In this document: piece by piece, positions 5,887-6,313 of the stretch
Layout: the number at the start of each line of letters is the position of its first letter
Position numbering within the stretch: the first letter of the stretch is position 1
Assembly: GCA_023433965.1 (NCBI GenBank)
Contig: JAEYTQ010000031.1
Coordinates: forward strand, 1 to 6,313
Source of the DNA: Pseudomonadota bacterium
Lineage (GTDB): Bacteria > Pseudomonadota > Alphaproteobacteria > Rhizobiales > Xanthobacteraceae
Direction: 5' to 3'
DNA length: 6,313 bases
Notes under the pieces: model-generated
What the model saw: the letters and a program-made list of their open reading frames with translations, nothing else
Database searches by the model: none
Told to the model about the DNA's origin: nothing
Program-made: the position numbers and the translations under genes

Positions 5887-6313
5887 GCCATCCGCAGGAT
5901 GTCGTTGTAGGTCGCAAACACCATCAGCATCAGCACCAGGCCGAGACCGATTCGGAACCCCATCTCCTGTGTCCGCTCGGACAGGGGCCGGCCCCGCAAC
6001 ACCTCGGCCGCATAGAACATGAGGTGACCGCCATCGAGCAGCGGAATCGGGAACAGGTTGAGCAGACCGATCGAGACCGACAGCACCGCGCAGAGATTGA
6101 TCACGAACTGGAACCCGGCGCTCGCCGCCTGCCCCGACATCTTCGCGATGCCGAGTACGCCGCTGACGTCGTTCGGATTGCCGTGTCCGACGAACAAGGA
6201 GCCCAGGAACTTGAAGGTGCTGGTGATGATGAACCAGACCTGCTCGACGCCGATCTTGAGCGCCTCACCGACGCCGACCGGCGCGGTCGAGGCCTCTCCG
6301 GCCTGAGATTTGT
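5877..6313 (-). CDS. rseP: Intramembrane site-2 zinc metalloprotease RseP, C-terminal part (cut by window edge)
   Basis: The last 144 residues of a minus-strand gene that enters from the right. RseP cleaves anti-sigma factors and leftover signal peptides within the inner membrane; bamA lies next to it in many Proteobacteria. The visible part has the end of the periplasmic region, the conserved block SGVLGIAKMSGQ (50-61 of this fragment; the E. coli counterpart has SGP), then a membrane segment with NLFPIPLLDGGH (85-96), whose aspartate is a zinc ligand in the family, and a last hydrophobic segment (about 121-134) before the stop. The HExxH active-site motif and most of the PDZ domains lie outside the window. 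The C-terminal LDG motif and the context make the assignment firm. The substrate in this organism cannot be told from the sequence. Confidence 0.93.
   Translation of the reverse strand, partial: KSQAGEASTAPVGVGEALKIGVEQVWFIITSTFKFLGSLFVGHGNPNDVSGVLGIAKMSGQAASAGFQFVINLCAVLSVSIGLLNLFPIPLLDGGHLMFYAAEVLRGRPLSERTQEMGFRIGLGLVLMLMVFATYNDILRMAAS

Noticed and set aside
3163..5910. A 915-codon open frame on the plus strand, opposite bamA and longer than it
   Set aside because: It is the mirror of bamA codon use in GC-rich DNA, where antisense stops are rare. The translation is low-complexity R/D/A/V-rich without recognisable domains, while the minus strand gives an unmistakable BamA.

Overview
The window is a high-GC stretch of a Gram-negative alphaproteobacterial chromosome carrying part of the conserved outer-membrane biogenesis cluster, read on the minus strand in the order rseP (3' part) - bamA - lpxD - fabZ - lpxA - lpxI (5' part). 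Three things point to the alphaproteobacteria: an LpxI-type UDP-2,3-diacylglucosamine hydrolase after lpxA, no skp/ompH gene between bamA and lpxD, and the general protein sequences. The Hyphomicrobiales, and most likely Bradyrhizobium or a close relative such as Rhodopseudomonas, fit best. The genus is inferred from remembered family resemblance and not from a search.

Layout from high to low coordinates, which is the direction of transcription of the main cluster: 6313-5877 is the C-terminal part of the site-2 protease RseP. A 176-bp gap (5701-5876) holds a T-run, a hairpin and an AT-rich patch. 5700-3175 is BamA, complete, with five POTRA domains and a beta-barrel. A 130-bp gap (3045-3174) has a GC-rich hairpin just after the bamA stop. 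3044-1977 is LpxD, which overlaps FabZ (1980-1519) by 4 bp. Between fabZ and lpxA lies a small gene on the opposite strand (1168-1512), encoding a probably exported, four-cysteine protein with a KTSC-like domain. A 175-bp region (993-1167) with a strong bulged hairpin separates its start from that of lpxA (992-201). LpxI starts at 193 and runs off the left edge.

The main genes work together on the outer membrane. LpxA, LpxD and LpxI catalyse steps of lipid A synthesis. FabZ dehydrates 3-hydroxyacyl-ACP and so competes for the acyl donors of LpxA and LpxD. BamA inserts outer-membrane beta-barrels, and RseP is the intramembrane protease usually linked to envelope stress signalling.

Most of the window is an ordinary, well-known operon. 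The one accessory-looking item is the opposite-strand KTSC-like gene inside it. If fabZ and lpxA are cotranscribed, their mRNA must contain the full antisense of that gene, an arrangement like a noncontiguous operon. No mobile element, CRISPR array, tRNA or rRNA was seen.
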